Positions 35,420 through 45,130 of a DNA stretch of 64,000 bases are shown piece by piece (the first letter of the stretch is position 1; the number at the start of each line of letters is the position of its first letter). Source of the stretch: Aureibaculum luteum (GTDB lineage Bacteria; Bacteroidota; Bacteroidia; Flavobacteriales; Flavobacteriaceae); contig NZ_QRGD01000001.1 in NCBI RefSeq assembly GCF_003449015.1, forward strand, positions 1,072,639 through 1,136,638, read 5' to 3'. The notes beneath the pieces are model-generated. The model worked only from the letters and a program-made list of their open reading frames with translations, was not told the DNA's origin and did not search any database. The translations under genes and the position numbers were made by a program.

Positions 35420-36367
35420 TTATTCCTCAATATTTTTACCATTATTCTTTTTTAACTCTGCTTTTTTCATGGCTTCACCAATTTGGTTACTCGCTGTAAA
35501 GGAAGCTACCATATTGTTTAGCATATCACTACCTGCCTGTGGTGAATTAGGTAACAATATCAGGTTAGAGTTTGTATGTTCACCAATAGATTGTAATGTA
35601 TCATAATGTTGAGTTACTACAATTAAAGCCGAAGCTTCTTGCGAGTTAATCCCTACTTTATTTAATACTTCAACAGATTCTTCTAAACCTCGAGCAATTT
35701 CTCTACGTTGGTCCGCAATACCTTGCCCCTGTAAACGCTTACTTTCTGCTTCTGCTTTCGCTCTTTCAACAATTAATATTCTAGCAGCATCACCTTCATA
35801 TTGTGCAGCAGTTTTTTCACGATCAGCTGCATTAATTCTGTTCATGGCAACTTTTACTTGTGCATCTGGATCAATATCAGTAACTAACGTTTTAATAATA
35901 TCAAAACCATAAGTCAACATTGCATCTTTTAATTCATTTTTTACGGCAATGGCGATATCATCTTTTTTAACAAATACATCATCCAATTTCATTTTTGGAA
36001 CTTCGGCACGTACTACGTCAAAAACATAACTCGTAATTTGATCGTGAGGATATTCTAGTTTGTAGAAAGCTTCATAAACCTTTTCTCTAATAATTACATA
36101 TTGTACTGAAACTTTAAGTTTTACAAATACATCATCTAAGGTTTTTGTTTCAACAATTACATCCAATTGCTGAATTTTTAAACTAACTTTTCCTGCAATT
36201 TTATCAACAAATGGAATTTTTAATTGAAATCCTGAGTGTCTAATACTTAAAAATCTACCAAATCGTTCAATAATGGCAACAGTTTGTTGTTTTACGATAA
36301 AAATTGAGGCGAAAAAAATTAATAATCCGATAAAAATATAAGGAATGTATCCAATATATGCTTCCAT
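35420..36367 (-). CDS. SPFH/band 7 membrane protein (paraslipin/QmcA-like)
   Basis: 315 residues. It has an N-terminal membrane segment (about 7-24, IFIGLLIFFASIFI), then an SPFH domain (about 25-190) with TVAIIERFGRF and ALTYGF-like segments, and a helical region rich in Ala and Glu (190-245, AEAESKRLQGQG) for oligomerisation. The C-terminus is Lys/Asn/Glu rich. These proteins scaffold membrane microdomains and often partner with NfeD proteases; none is adjacent here. No exact promoter box is seen upstream. Confidence 0.88.
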   Translation of the reverse strand: MEAYIGYIPYIFIGLLIFFASIFIVKQQTVAIIERFGRFLSIRHSGFQLKIPFVDKIAGKVSLKIQQLDVIVETKTLDDVFVKLKVSVQYVIIREKVYEAFYKLEYPHDQITSYVFDVVRAEVPKMKLDDVFVKKDDIAIAVKNELKDAMLTYGFDIIKTLVTDIDPDAQVKVAMNRINAADREKTAAQYEGDAARILIVERAKAEAESKRLQGQGIADQRREIARGLEESVEVLNKVGINSQEASALIVVTQHYDTLQSIGEHTNSNLILLPNSPQAGSDMLNNMVASFTASNQIGEAMKKAELKKNNGKNIEE

Positions 36368-36449
36368 AGTTTTTTTGTTTTTAGTTAAAGAAATATAAGA
36401 TGTTAAAGTTAGTGATAATTCTGTATTTTTGGGGGATAAAGTAAAAATA

Positions 36450-36803
36450 ATGAAAAAAGTTGTAGGGATTATTGTTGCTATAGCGGCGGTTTTATTAATT
36501 GGTTATTTTCTATTTGTTTATTATGCCTCATACAGTGACGGTTTTAGATCAGGAGAATTGATAAAAATTACGCATAAAGGAGTATTTTTTAAAACTTGGG
36601 AAGGTGAAATAAGCCAAGGTGTATCTGAATCACAACATTTTAGTTTTTCTGTAGAAAGCTCTGAAGAGGAAGTTATTCAACAACTAAAAGATATGCAAGG
36701 ACAACAAGTAAAATTAACTTATAAGGAACGTTTTGCCACATTTCCATGGTTGGGTGACACTAAATATTTTGTTACTGAAGTAGAAAAAACGATTAGGGAG
36801 TAG
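36450..36803 (+). CDS. Small membrane-anchored protein of unknown function
   Basis: 117 residues from the ATG at 36450; an upstream TTG at 36429 is less likely. One N-terminal membrane helix (about 4-26), then a soluble beta-rich domain with GELIKITHKGVFFKTWEGE and VKLTYKERFATFPWLGD. I recall this flavobacterial family being mislabelled as 6-phosphogluconate dehydrogenase; it is far too short. It lies 19 nt before the thioesterase gene on the same strand and probably shares its transcript. Confidence 0.7.
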   Translation: MKKVVGIIVAIAAVLLIGYFLFVYYASYSDGFRSGELIKITHKGVFFKTWEGEISQGVSESQHFSFSVESSEEEVIQQLKDMQGQQVKLTYKERFATFPWLGDTKYFVTEVEKTIRE

Positions 36804-36822
36804 CTAATTTGAAAAAGATAAT

Positions 36823-37368
36823 ATGACGTCAAAATTTAAAACATCAACTGATTCTGAAATTATTTTAACGGAATTAATGCAACCAAATTATTCCAATTTC
36901 AGTGGTAAAATTCATGGAGGTTTTATTCTTTCGTTAATGGATAAAGCAGCTTTTGCTTGTGCATCTAAATACTCTGGCCAATATTGTGTAACGGCGTCTG
37001 TGAATAGGGTCGATTTTTTGAACCCTATTGAAGTGGGTGAGTTGGTAACAATGAAAGCTCAAATTAACTATGTAGGTAATACTTCTATGGTTGTTGGCAT
37101 ACGTGTGGAATCTCAAAATATACAAACAGGTGAGATAAAACACTGTAATTCTTCTTACTTTTCTATGGTTGCTAAAGACGAAAAAGGGAAAAACGTAAAG
37201 GTCCCTGGGTTAATTATTAGAAATAATAACGAAATGAGAAGGTTTTTGAGGTCTATAAAAAGATTAAAATCGAGCAATGAAAGAGATCAAGAATTTAAAC
37301 TAGAAAATTTTAATCCTGATCTTTATAAACACCACCTAGATTCTTACAATATTAAATTTCAATTTTGA
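36823..37368 (+). CDS. Acyl-CoA thioesterase, hotdog fold (YciA-like)
   Basis: 181 residues. Hotdog core (about 10-130) with the HGGFILSLMD segment (31-40) where the active-site Asp40 sits on the central helix, followed by SVNRVDFLNPIEVGELV typical of the YciA/ACOT branch. It hydrolyses acyl-CoA thioesters. The C-terminal 50 residues are a charged extension with no known role. It is likely co-transcribed with the small membrane protein gene upstream. Confidence 0.88.
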   Translation: MTSKFKTSTDSEIILTELMQPNYSNFSGKIHGGFILSLMDKAAFACASKYSGQYCVTASVNRVDFLNPIEVGELVTMKAQINYVGNTSMVVGIRVESQNIQTGEIKHCNSSYFSMVAKDEKGKNVKVPGLIIRNNNEMRRFLRSIKRLKSSNERDQEFKLENFNPDLYKHHLDSYNIKFQF

Positions 37369-37446
37369 TTTTTAATCAAAAGCAAAGAGCCTAACAAGGT
37401 TCAAAAAAAACCAGAATAAAATCCCCTAACATTAATTAATTTGATG

Positions 37447-39000
37447 TTAGAGACGCTCTATAGCACTTTCAATACGTTCTATAGTGTCTTCCTTACCAAT
37501 CAAGTCCATTATATCAAAAATATGAGGACCTTGCATAGCTCCAACCAAACTCAATCGTAACGGTTGCATAACTTTACCAAATCCAATTTCTTTGTTTGTA
37601 ATCCACTCTTTTACAATGGTCTCAATATTATTTGAAGTAAAATCTTGTATTGGGTTAAGCACTGAAATTAATTCATTCATTAATTCAGGAGTACCTTCTT
37701 TCCATTGTTTTTTTGCTTTATCATCATAAGATGATGGGGCAATAAAAAAGAAATTACCTAAGCTCAATAGGTCAGAAACAAAAGTGGCTCTTTCTTTTAT
37801 CGAAGAAACTACTTTTTTAATATAATTTTTATCCTCTAAATGTTTTGCTGTTTTGTTGATGGATTCCATTAACAGTGGATTGGAATTCATTGCTAAAATA
37901 TGAAGAGAGAACAAATCAGCTAATTCATCATCAGTTTTTAATTGCAAGTATTGTTGGTTAAACCATTTCGTTTTGTCCGGATTAAATTTTGCTCCGGCCT
38001 TACTTACATGTTTTAGACTGAAAGCGTTGATAAGTTCTTCTAATGAATAAATTTCTTTTTCAGAACCGCTACCTTCGTTCCATCCTAATAAAGCTAACAT
38101 ATTAACAACAGCTTCTGGAAAATAACCATCTTCTTTGTATCCACGTGAAACATCTCCGTTATTTCGCCATTCTAATGGAAAAACAGGAAAACCTAATTTA
38201 TCACCATCGCGTTTACTTAATTTACCTTTACCTTCTGGTTTTAAAATAAGAGGTAAGTGAGCAAATTCTGGAGCATCCCAAGCAAAGGCTCTATATAATA
38301 AAATGTGTAATGCCATTGATGGTAACCATTCTTCACCACGTATAACATGACTAATTTCCATTAAATGATCATCTACAATATTTGCTAAATGGTAGGTTGG
38401 CATTCCGTCCGATTTGAACAATATTTTATCATCCAACACTTTTGTATCAATTGTTATTTCTCCTCTAATAATATCATTGAGTATTAAAGACTCATTTTCG
38501 GGTGATTTAAAACGAATGACGTACTTTTCACCAGAATCAATTCTTTTTTGAACTGCATCAGCGTCAAGCGATAATGAATTATCTAATTTTAACCGATTAT
38601 GCCAGTTATAAATAAAAGTTTTACCCTTTGCTTCATGGTCTTTTCTATGAAAATCTAATTTTTCAGAAGTATCAAAAGCATAATACGCATTACCATTTGC
38701 AATTAACGTATCAATATGCTCTTTATAAATTTCTTTACGTTCAGATTGTCTGTATGGACCGTGATTTCCACCAATTTCAGGTCCTTCATCAAAAGGAAAA
38801 TTAAGCCAATTAAGAGAATCTACTATATATTTTTCAGCACCTTCTACATAACGGTTTTGGTCAGTATCCTCAATTCGTAGAATAAAAGTACCACCATTAT
38901 TTTTAGCAAATAAATAATTGAATAATGCGGTTCTAACACCACCAATATGTAATGGTCCTGTTGGACTAGGAGCAAATCTTACCCGTACGTTGTTAATCAT
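37447..39000 (-). CDS. gltX: Glutamate--tRNA ligase
   Basis: 517 residues from the ATG at 39000. A longer frame from 39021 would start inside the promoter box and is rejected. Class I motifs: HIGG (18-21, in APSPTGPLHIGG) and KLSKR in the second half (KGKLSKRDGD). It charges tRNA-Glu. A partly parS-like string (38141-38152) lies inside the gene where it encodes DVSRGY. It is transcribed alone, opposite to most of its neighbours. Confidence 0.96.
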   Translation of the reverse strand: MINNVRVRFAPSPTGPLHIGGVRTALFNYLFAKNNGGTFILRIEDTDQNRYVEGAEKYIVDSLNWLNFPFDEGPEIGGNHGPYRQSERKEIYKEHIDTLIANGNAYYAFDTSEKLDFHRKDHEAKGKTFIYNWHNRLKLDNSLSLDADAVQKRIDSGEKYVIRFKSPENESLILNDIIRGEITIDTKVLDDKILFKSDGMPTYHLANIVDDHLMEISHVIRGEEWLPSMALHILLYRAFAWDAPEFAHLPLILKPEGKGKLSKRDGDKLGFPVFPLEWRNNGDVSRGYKEDGYFPEAVVNMLALLGWNEGSGSEKEIYSLEELINAFSLKHVSKAGAKFNPDKTKWFNQQYLQLKTDDELADLFSLHILAMNSNPLLMESINKTAKHLEDKNYIKKVVSSIKERATFVSDLLSLGNFFFIAPSSYDDKAKKQWKEGTPELMNELISVLNPIQDFTSNNIETIVKEWITNKEIGFGKVMQPLRLSLVGAMQGPHIFDIMDLIGKEDTIERIESAIERL

Positions 39001-39018
39001 TTCGTTAAAATTAGAGTG

Positions 39019-39026
39019 CAAAGATA
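39019..39026 (-). promoter_or_regulatory. gltX promoter -7 box
   Basis: TATCTTTG on the minus strand, 18 nt before the ATG at 39000. Decides the start codon. Confidence 0.6.
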
Positions 39027-39127
39027 GTATTTGACAATGAAAATGCTATTTTTGAGTTTAAATATCTTTTACTTAAAATTCCAATCTGTTAATGTAGTGG
39101 CACTAAGGTTTACTATTAAATTGATAA

Positions 39128-40000
39128 ATGATTAAAAAAACGCTAATAACTTTTATTTTACTCTTGTTTGCTTTTCATGGCTTTTCACAAAATGAAAAAC
39201 TTGATGATGAGAAGTTGAGTATGAGGAAACAGCGGCCCAATTATATTGGAGTTACCTTGGGTTTTGGTGCTGGAAACTTTAGAGATTTTGCTACTTCACC
39301 ACTTATATATAACGGAAATCCTTTTTATTTATCATTGTCAACAATGAAAATGGACAATAAAAGAGAGACGGAATCTGTGTTTTCCTTTGCTTTTGGCAAC
39401 TATAGTAGTATTTATAACAATCATTCAGCGAGTAGTAATGTTTATATTTTTTCACTTTTCCATTCGGAGTTGTTTCAACTAAATAAGTTGAGTTCTGAAA
39501 AATGGAATGTAAAAATTGGAGGGTTATTAAATGCTACAGCTAACCTGAGATTTAATCCGTCACTTTTAAATAATGATTTTGGTTATGAAATAATCCCAAC
39601 TTTATTTGGTTCTATGAAAGTTACAAGAGATATAAGTAGCGAAAGAGTAAAGAACAAAAAGTTCTTATTTATAAAATACAAACTAAAACCAACATCGAGA
39701 AATTTAGCATTTAAACTGAATGTTGGATTGATAAATAGTGTTTATCGCAATGGTTATGTATATACAGGCCAATCTTCTATTTTAAATGAACTTAAAGCAT
39801 TTGATGATTATCAATTTAAACTTTTTTCAGGGTTTCGGATGAATACGGTTTTAGATTATACGGTTGCTTTGAAAAATAAGAATAAAATTCAATTTTCTTA
39901 TGTATGGGATGCTTATAAAACCGGTGGTGATATTAATAAATTAGAAATGGCACAGCATACATTTAAGATTACGTTATTATTTAATACCAATAATAAATAA
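39128..40000 (+). CDS. Secreted beta-rich protein, probably outer-membrane barrel
   Basis: 290 residues with a signal peptide (about 1-20, ending HGFSQ). The mature part alternates hydrophobic and polar residues in many strands (YIGVTLGFGAGNF, FSFAFGNYSSI, FKITLLFN at the end), as in outer-membrane beta-barrels. There is no named domain. The final segment TFKITLLFNTNNK resembles a barrel-closing strand but lacks a terminal Phe. It is probably transcribed alone, ahead of the S41 protease gene. Confidence 0.6.
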   Translation: MIKKTLITFILLLFAFHGFSQNEKLDDEKLSMRKQRPNYIGVTLGFGAGNFRDFATSPLIYNGNPFYLSLSTMKMDNKRETESVFSFAFGNYSSIYNNHSASSNVYIFSLFHSELFQLNKLSSEKWNVKIGGLLNATANLRFNPSLLNNDFGYEIIPTLFGSMKVTRDISSERVKNKKFLFIKYKLKPTSRNLAFKLNVGLINSVYRNGYVYTGQSSILNELKAFDDYQFKLFSGFRMNTVLDYTVALKNKNKIQFSYVWDAYKTGGDINKLEMAQHTFKITLLFNTNNK

Positions 40001-40117
40001 ACTGATATTAGGTAATTACTGCTTTTCGCTGAAATTTTTGAAGGAAGCAAAATAGAAGTGAAGTATATTAAATATTAAAGTAATAGAAAATAAGAAGGTT
40101 GGATTAATTTTATTTAC

Positions 40118-41116
40118 ATGAAAAAATTAATAATATGTATTGCATTATGTTCACTCTTTTCTTGTGAAAAGGCATTTTTTGAAAAGGATATGGCATCGAC
40201 TGATCCTAAAGTTAATTTTGAATACTTGTGGAAGGAATGCAATGAAAAATATTCATATTTTGAATTGAAAAACATTGATTGGGATGCGATAAAATCAAAA
40301 TATGAAGTGAAAATATTTGATGGAATGTCTCAAGATTCTTTATTTAATGTTTTGGGAGCCATGTTATCTGAATTAAAAGATGATCATACGAATCTAATTT
40401 CGAATTTTAATGTTTCTAAGTTTGGTGTAAAATATTTGGGTCAGGATAATTTTGATTGGAGAATTATTGAAGATCATTATTTAAATCAAGATTATTATAC
40501 TTCTGGACCATTTAAACATAATTTTATAGACAATGGTGCTATTGGGTATGTGCGTTTTGCATCTTTTCCGGGTACCATTGATGGAGCTAATTTTGGGTTT
40601 GTTTTAAACAGATATAAAAACACGAAAGGGCTTATTTTAGATTTAAGAGAAAATGGAGGAGGAGCGGTTAGTGATGTATTTAATTTATTAAATAGATTTG
40701 TTGAAAGTAAGACCTTAATTAATTATTCAAGAATTAAGTCGGGTCCTGAACATAACGATTTTTCTGAAGACAAACCGGTTTATATTTCACCTTACAATGG
40801 AATAAGATATAAAAACAAAGTTGCGGTTTTAACTGATAGAGGGACCTATAGTGCAGGCTCATTTACCGCTCTTGCAACCAAGGCACTTCCTAATTTGATG
40901 CTTATTGGAGATACTACTGGAGGAGGTTTAGGTTTACCAAATGGAGGACAGTTACCCAATGGTTGGTTTTATAGATTTTCTGTAACGCAGGCGTTAACAT
41001 TAGATAAAAATCCGGATTATGAAAATGGGGTTCCACCTGATATAAAAGCACTTTTTAATTGGGGTGATTTAACAAAAGATGAAATTATTGAACGCAGCAT
41101 CTTAGAATTACAATAA
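40118..41116 (+). CDS. S41-family peptidase lipoprotein
   Basis: 332 residues with a lipobox ending LFSC (Cys16). S41/Tricorn-type protease domain: GAIGYVRFASFPG, GLILDLRENGGGAV and the nucleophile region RGTYSAGSFTA, where Ser245 is the likely nucleophile. It lacks a PDZ insert. Such proteins cleave unfolded or tagged proteins on the cell surface or in the periplasm; substrate unknown. The next gene (DUF4175) starts 43 nt downstream on the same strand. Confidence 0.82.
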   Translation: MKKLIICIALCSLFSCEKAFFEKDMASTDPKVNFEYLWKECNEKYSYFELKNIDWDAIKSKYEVKIFDGMSQDSLFNVLGAMLSELKDDHTNLISNFNVSKFGVKYLGQDNFDWRIIEDHYLNQDYYTSGPFKHNFIDNGAIGYVRFASFPGTIDGANFGFVLNRYKNTKGLILDLRENGGGAVSDVFNLLNRFVESKTLINYSRIKSGPEHNDFSEDKPVYISPYNGIRYKNKVAVLTDRGTYSAGSFTALATKALPNLMLIGDTTGGGLGLPNGGQLPNGWFYRFSVTQALTLDKNPDYENGVPPDIKALFNWGDLTKDEIIERSILELQ

Positions 41117-41159
41117 ATTTGTGTTTCTTAAGGTAAATGAATAATAAGAAGAAAGAAAT

Positions 41160-44100
41160 TTGAATAACTTCAATAACATACAACAAAAATTACAAAAGTT
41201 CATTAAAAAGTACTATACCAATGAATTGATTAAAGGTCTCATATTATTTGTGTCTTTTGGTTTATTGTATTTTTTAATTACTGTATTTATTGAGTACTTT
41301 TTATGGTTGCCACCATTAGCAAGGAGTGTGTTATTCTTTGTTTTTATAGCGGTAGAACTTGGTTTATTCGTAAAATTTATTGCCATCCCCTTAGCAAAGT
41401 TATTTGGTTTACAAAAAGGAATTTCCTTATCAGAGGCTTCTTTTATAATAGGTAAACATTTTTCTGAGGTTGATGATAAACTGTTAAATGTATTGCAACT
41501 AAATAAGGATAAGAATCAATCAGAATTATTATTAGCCAGTATTGAGCAGAAATCCAAAAATTTAGAGCCAATACCGTTTATAAATGCAATCAGTTTTAAA
41601 GGAAATATTAAATATCTAAAATATTTATCAATTTCAATTTTAATATGGGCGTTTATGTTTCTTACGGGTAACAATACTATATTCAATGAAAGTTTTGATA
41701 GGGTAGTTAATTATAAAACTGCTTATGAACCACCTGCTCCTTTTGCTTTTGTAGTATTAAATGATAAGTTGCAAAATGTAGAAGGACAACCTTTTAATTT
41801 GATTGTTGCAACTGAAGGAAATGTGGTTCCAGAAAATGTAACTATACATTTCAACAATGAGAGTTATATGTTAAAAGATTTGAATGGTAATTTTACGCAT
41901 CAATTCAATAACCTAAAGGAACCGACAGAATTTTATTTAGAGGCTAATGATGTTCGATCTAGGCCATATCAATTGGAAGTATTAAGAACGCCTAATGTTA
42001 CTGGGTTTGAAATGTATATGAATTATCCTGCTTATACAGGAAAAAAGGATGAACTTATTAAAAACACAGGTAATGCTGTTATTCCTGAAGGATCAACAGT
42101 AACGTGGAATATAACTACAAAAGCGACGGATTCAATGAAATTTGTATCCGATAAAAGGAATGCATTTACGCTGAAGTCCAATAATATCTTTTCTATTTCA
42201 AAACGCGTAAGTAATAATTTGAATTATCAAATAACAACTTCTAATCGTGGTTTAAAAGATTATGAAAAACTTGATTATACACTACAAGTAATTAAGGATG
42301 AACACCCAAAAATTGAAGTAAAATCGGATATTGATTCGGTAAGTAGAGGTCCTGTACAATTTGTAGGACAATTGAGTGATGATTATGGACTTAAAAAGCT
42401 TCAATTGGTGTATTATGATGTGAAAAATAAAAAGGCATTGCAAATAGCACCGATTAATGTTAATAAATCGACCTTTGAAGAGTTTTACTATATTTTCTCA
42501 CCAGAGATATTAAAAATTGATTTAGGTAAGGCCTATGAAATGTATTTTGAGGTTTATGATAATGATGGGGCAAATGGAAGTAAAGTAACGAAAAGTCAAA
42601 CTTTTAATTATTATAATAAAACACAACAAGAAATTACGGATGATTTATTAAAAGAACAAAAACAGAATTTAGAAGAGCTTAATAAGATAAATAAAGATAG
42701 TGATAAACTAAATAAGGAGTTAGATGAGTTCTCTAATAAGTTGAGAAAGAAGTCCGACTTGAATTGGAATGATAAAAAGGAATTTGATCAATTTTTAAAG
42801 CGGCAAGAACAGTATAAGCAAATGCAAGAAAAACATACTGAAAACTTGAAAGAGAATTTAGATGAACAAGAGCGAAATGACGAAAATACTGAAATTAAAG
42901 ACAAAAAGGAAGAGTTAAAAAAACGAATTGAAGAAGCACAAGAACTTCAAGAGAAAAACAATTTGTTAGATCAATTAAAAAAAATGTCTGAAAAGCTTGA
43001 GAAAGAAGAGATGTTGAATAAATTGGATAAACTAACAGAACAGAACAAACAAGAAAAAAAGACGTTGGAAAGATTGTTAGAGCTATCTAAACGGTTTTTT
43101 GTTGAGAAAAAGGCAGCACAAATCACTCAGAAATTAGATTCTCTGTCTACCAAGCAAGAAGATGAATCTAAAAAACAAGAAAGTAAAATTCAAGATCAAA
43201 AAGAACTTAATAAGGAATTTGAATCCATAAAGAAGGATTTTGAGGAATTGAGGAAACAAAATCAAAATTTAGCTCAACCAATGAAATTTCCTGATACAAA
43301 ACAGGAAGAAAAGACAATTGAAGAGTTGATGGAAAGAGCTAAGGAAAATTTAGAAAATAAAAAGGCTGAAGAAAATAATTCAAATAAACCAGATCAAAAA
43401 GATCAAAATAAAAAGGATGCTAAGACCAATCAAAAGGCAGCTGCAAAAAAACAAAAAGAATTAAGTAAAAAGATGGGTGGTGCAATGATGGAAATGCAAG
43501 GGGAAATGCTTCAAGAAAACATAGATGATCTTAAAGCAATTTTGGAGAATTTATTAACGTTTTCATTTGATCAAGAAAAATTATTGGATGCTTTTGATGG
43601 TATAGACGCAAGCCATGCAGAATTTCCTAAATTGCTTAGGAAGCAACAGATAATCAAAGAAAACTTTGAGCATATTGATGATAGTTTGTATACACTTTCA
43701 TTACGTGTACCACAATTAACAACAAAGATTCAAGAGGATTTGGCTGATGCTCATTATAATTTAAATAAGTCTTTAGATAATATTGCGGAAAATTATATCG
43801 TACCAGGTAGATCAAACCAACAATACACAATGACGGCTGCAAATAATTTGGCAGATATGTTAAGTGATATGTTAAACAGCTTACAGAACCCTAGTATGGG
43901 TCAAGGGAAGGGTAAAGGTGGAAAACCTGAATTTAGTCTACCAGATATTATTAAGAAGCAGGGAGAGTTGCAGAAAAAAATGAAGGAAGGTATGAAGAAG
44001 GGAGAAGGCGAAAAGAAAAAAGGTAAAGATGGTGAAAAAGGAAAAGAAGGTGAACCAAAAGATGGTGAAGGTGGAAGTGAACAAATGAGTGGGGAACAAT

Positions 44101-44501
44101 ATCAAATTTATCAAGAACAGAATGCTTTGAAGGAGGCTTTAAAAGAAATGATGGGAAAAGATGGAAAAAATGGGGCAAAAGGGCAAAAGGCAATAAAACA
44201 AATGGAACAATTGGAGAAACAATTATTAGACAAAGGTTTTAGCAATGATGTTTTACAACAGATGCAGCAGTTGGAACACGAGCTTCTTAAGTTGGAAGAT
44301 GCTCAATTAGAGCAAGGAAAGGATAGTAAAAGAAAGTCGGAAATAAATAAAAATAGCTTTGAACAAAGAACGATTCCTGAAATTAAGGGTGATAAACTCT
44401 TCTTTAGTAAGGATGAAATTTTAAATAGAGAACCCTTGCCTTTACGTAATAATTATAAAAACAAAGTGCAACAGTATTTTAAAGAAACAGTAAAAGAATG
44501 A
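41160..44501 (+). CDS. DUF4175 membrane protein with large coiled-coil domain
   Basis: 1113 residues from a TTG start; no in-frame ATG precedes the first helix. It has three N-terminal membrane helices (about 25-50, 55-75, 155-172), a beta-rich extracytoplasmic region (190-480), and then a very long Lys/Glu/Gln coiled-coil (about 490-800) followed by Gly/Lys repeats (about 915-985). This is the Bacteroidota DUF4175 layout; function unknown. Its TGA overlaps the ybeY ATG (ATGA), so ybeY depends on its translation. Confidence 0.8.
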   Translation: MNNFNNIQQKLQKFIKKYYTNELIKGLILFVSFGLLYFLITVFIEYFLWLPPLARSVLFFVFIAVELGLFVKFIAIPLAKLFGLQKGISLSEASFIIGKHFSEVDDKLLNVLQLNKDKNQSELLLASIEQKSKNLEPIPFINAISFKGNIKYLKYLSISILIWAFMFLTGNNTIFNESFDRVVNYKTAYEPPAPFAFVVLNDKLQNVEGQPFNLIVATEGNVVPENVTIHFNNESYMLKDLNGNFTHQFNNLKEPTEFYLEANDVRSRPYQLEVLRTPNVTGFEMYMNYPAYTGKKDELIKNTGNAVIPEGSTVTWNITTKATDSMKFVSDKRNAFTLKSNNIFSISKRVSNNLNYQITTSNRGLKDYEKLDYTLQVIKDEHPKIEVKSDIDSVSRGPVQFVGQLSDDYGLKKLQLVYYDVKNKKALQIAPINVNKSTFEEFYYIFSPEILKIDLGKAYEMYFEVYDNDGANGSKVTKSQTFNYYNKTQQEITDDLLKEQKQNLEELNKINKDSDKLNKELDEFSNKLRKKSDLNWNDKKEFDQFLKRQEQYKQMQEKHTENLKENLDEQERNDENTEIKDKKEELKKRIEEAQELQEKNNLLDQLKKMSEKLEKEEMLNKLDKLTEQNKQEKKTLERLLELSKRFFVEKKAAQITQKLDSLSTKQEDESKKQESKIQDQKELNKEFESIKKDFEELRKQNQNLAQPMKFPDTKQEEKTIEELMERAKENLENKKAEENNSNKPDQKDQNKKDAKTNQKAAAKKQKELSKKMGGAMMEMQGEMLQENIDDLKAILENLLTFSFDQEKLLDAFDGIDASHAEFPKLLRKQQIIKENFEHIDDSLYTLSLRVPQLTTKIQEDLADAHYNLNKSLDNIAENYIVPGRSNQQYTMTAANNLADMLSDMLNSLQNPSMGQGKGKGGKPEFSLPDIIKKQGELQKKMKEGMKKGEGEKKKGKDGEKGKEGEPKDGEGGSEQMSGEQYQIYQEQNALKEALKEMMGKDGKNGAKGQKAIKQMEQLEKQLLDKGFSNDVLQQMQQLEHELLKLEDAQLEQGKDSKRKSEINKNSFEQRTIPEIKGDKLFFSKDEILNREPLPLRNNYKNKVQQYFKETVKE

Positions 44502-44914
44502 TTGAATTTAATTATCAAAAGGAGTTTGAAATTATCAATTCAAACGATATAAGTAGCTGGTTATCAGATGCTATTAGAGATGAAAGTTACAAAGAAGATG
44601 CTATTAATTATATCTTTTGTGATGATGAATATTTATTAGAATTGAATGTTAAACATTTAGAACACAATACGTTAACCGATATTATTACGTTTGATTATAA
44701 CCTTGGAAAATTGATAAGTTCAGATATTTTTATAAGTATTGATCGAGTGTTAGAAAACTCGGTGAAGTTTGCGGTAAATTTCGATGATGAATTAAATCGT
44801 GTTATGATACATGGTATACTTCATTTGTGTGGTTATAAAGACAAGACAAAGGAGGAGAAGTTATTGATGCGAGAGAAAGAGGATTATTACTTATCTTTGC
44901 GGACTTTTAAATAA
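44498..44914 (+). CDS. ybeY: Endoribonuclease YbeY (rRNA maturation)
   Basis: 138 residues. It has the UPF0054 metal-site motif HGILHLCGYKD, with ligands His105 and His109. The third ligand, His in most bacteria, is Asp115 here, a change I associate with Bacteroidota members (GINDK or GYKDK). It processes rRNA 3' ends and acts in ribosome quality control. It overlaps the preceding DUF4175 gene by 4 nt (ATGA), so the two are translationally coupled. Start and length are normal. Confidence 0.9.
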   Translation: MIEFNYQKEFEIINSNDISSWLSDAIRDESYKEDAINYIFCDDEYLLELNVKHLEHNTLTDIITFDYNLGKLISSDIFISIDRVLENSVKFAVNFDDELNRVMIHGILHLCGYKDKTKEEKLLMREKEDYYLSLRTFK

Positions 44915-45026
44915 TGTAACTTGGTATATGTGCCATCTAATAAATAATATTCTATTTATAAAGTTTGAGCATATTGATATTATAAATAGTAACAATAAAA
45001 GTCTCCTAAGGGAAAACGGAACAGAT

Positions 45027-45042
45027 TGTTCCACGTGAAACA
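45027..45042. promoter_or_regulatory. parS-like site 1
   Basis: TGTTCCACGTGAAACA, one mismatch from the canonical parS sequence TGTTTCACGTGAAACA bound by ParB/Spo0J. It lies in the gap before mnmG. Confidence 0.7.
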
Positions 45043-45130
45043 TCCATCATCTGCTTTATTTAAAGCTACGTTAGATTTATGGATGTTCTATGTGACGTTT
45101 AAAAAATAATAACTAGTATCACATAAAACA

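Noticed and set aside
39001-39021. Longer N-terminus for gltX
   Set aside because: It starts inside the TATCTTTG box; the ATG at 39000 gives the normal class I start.
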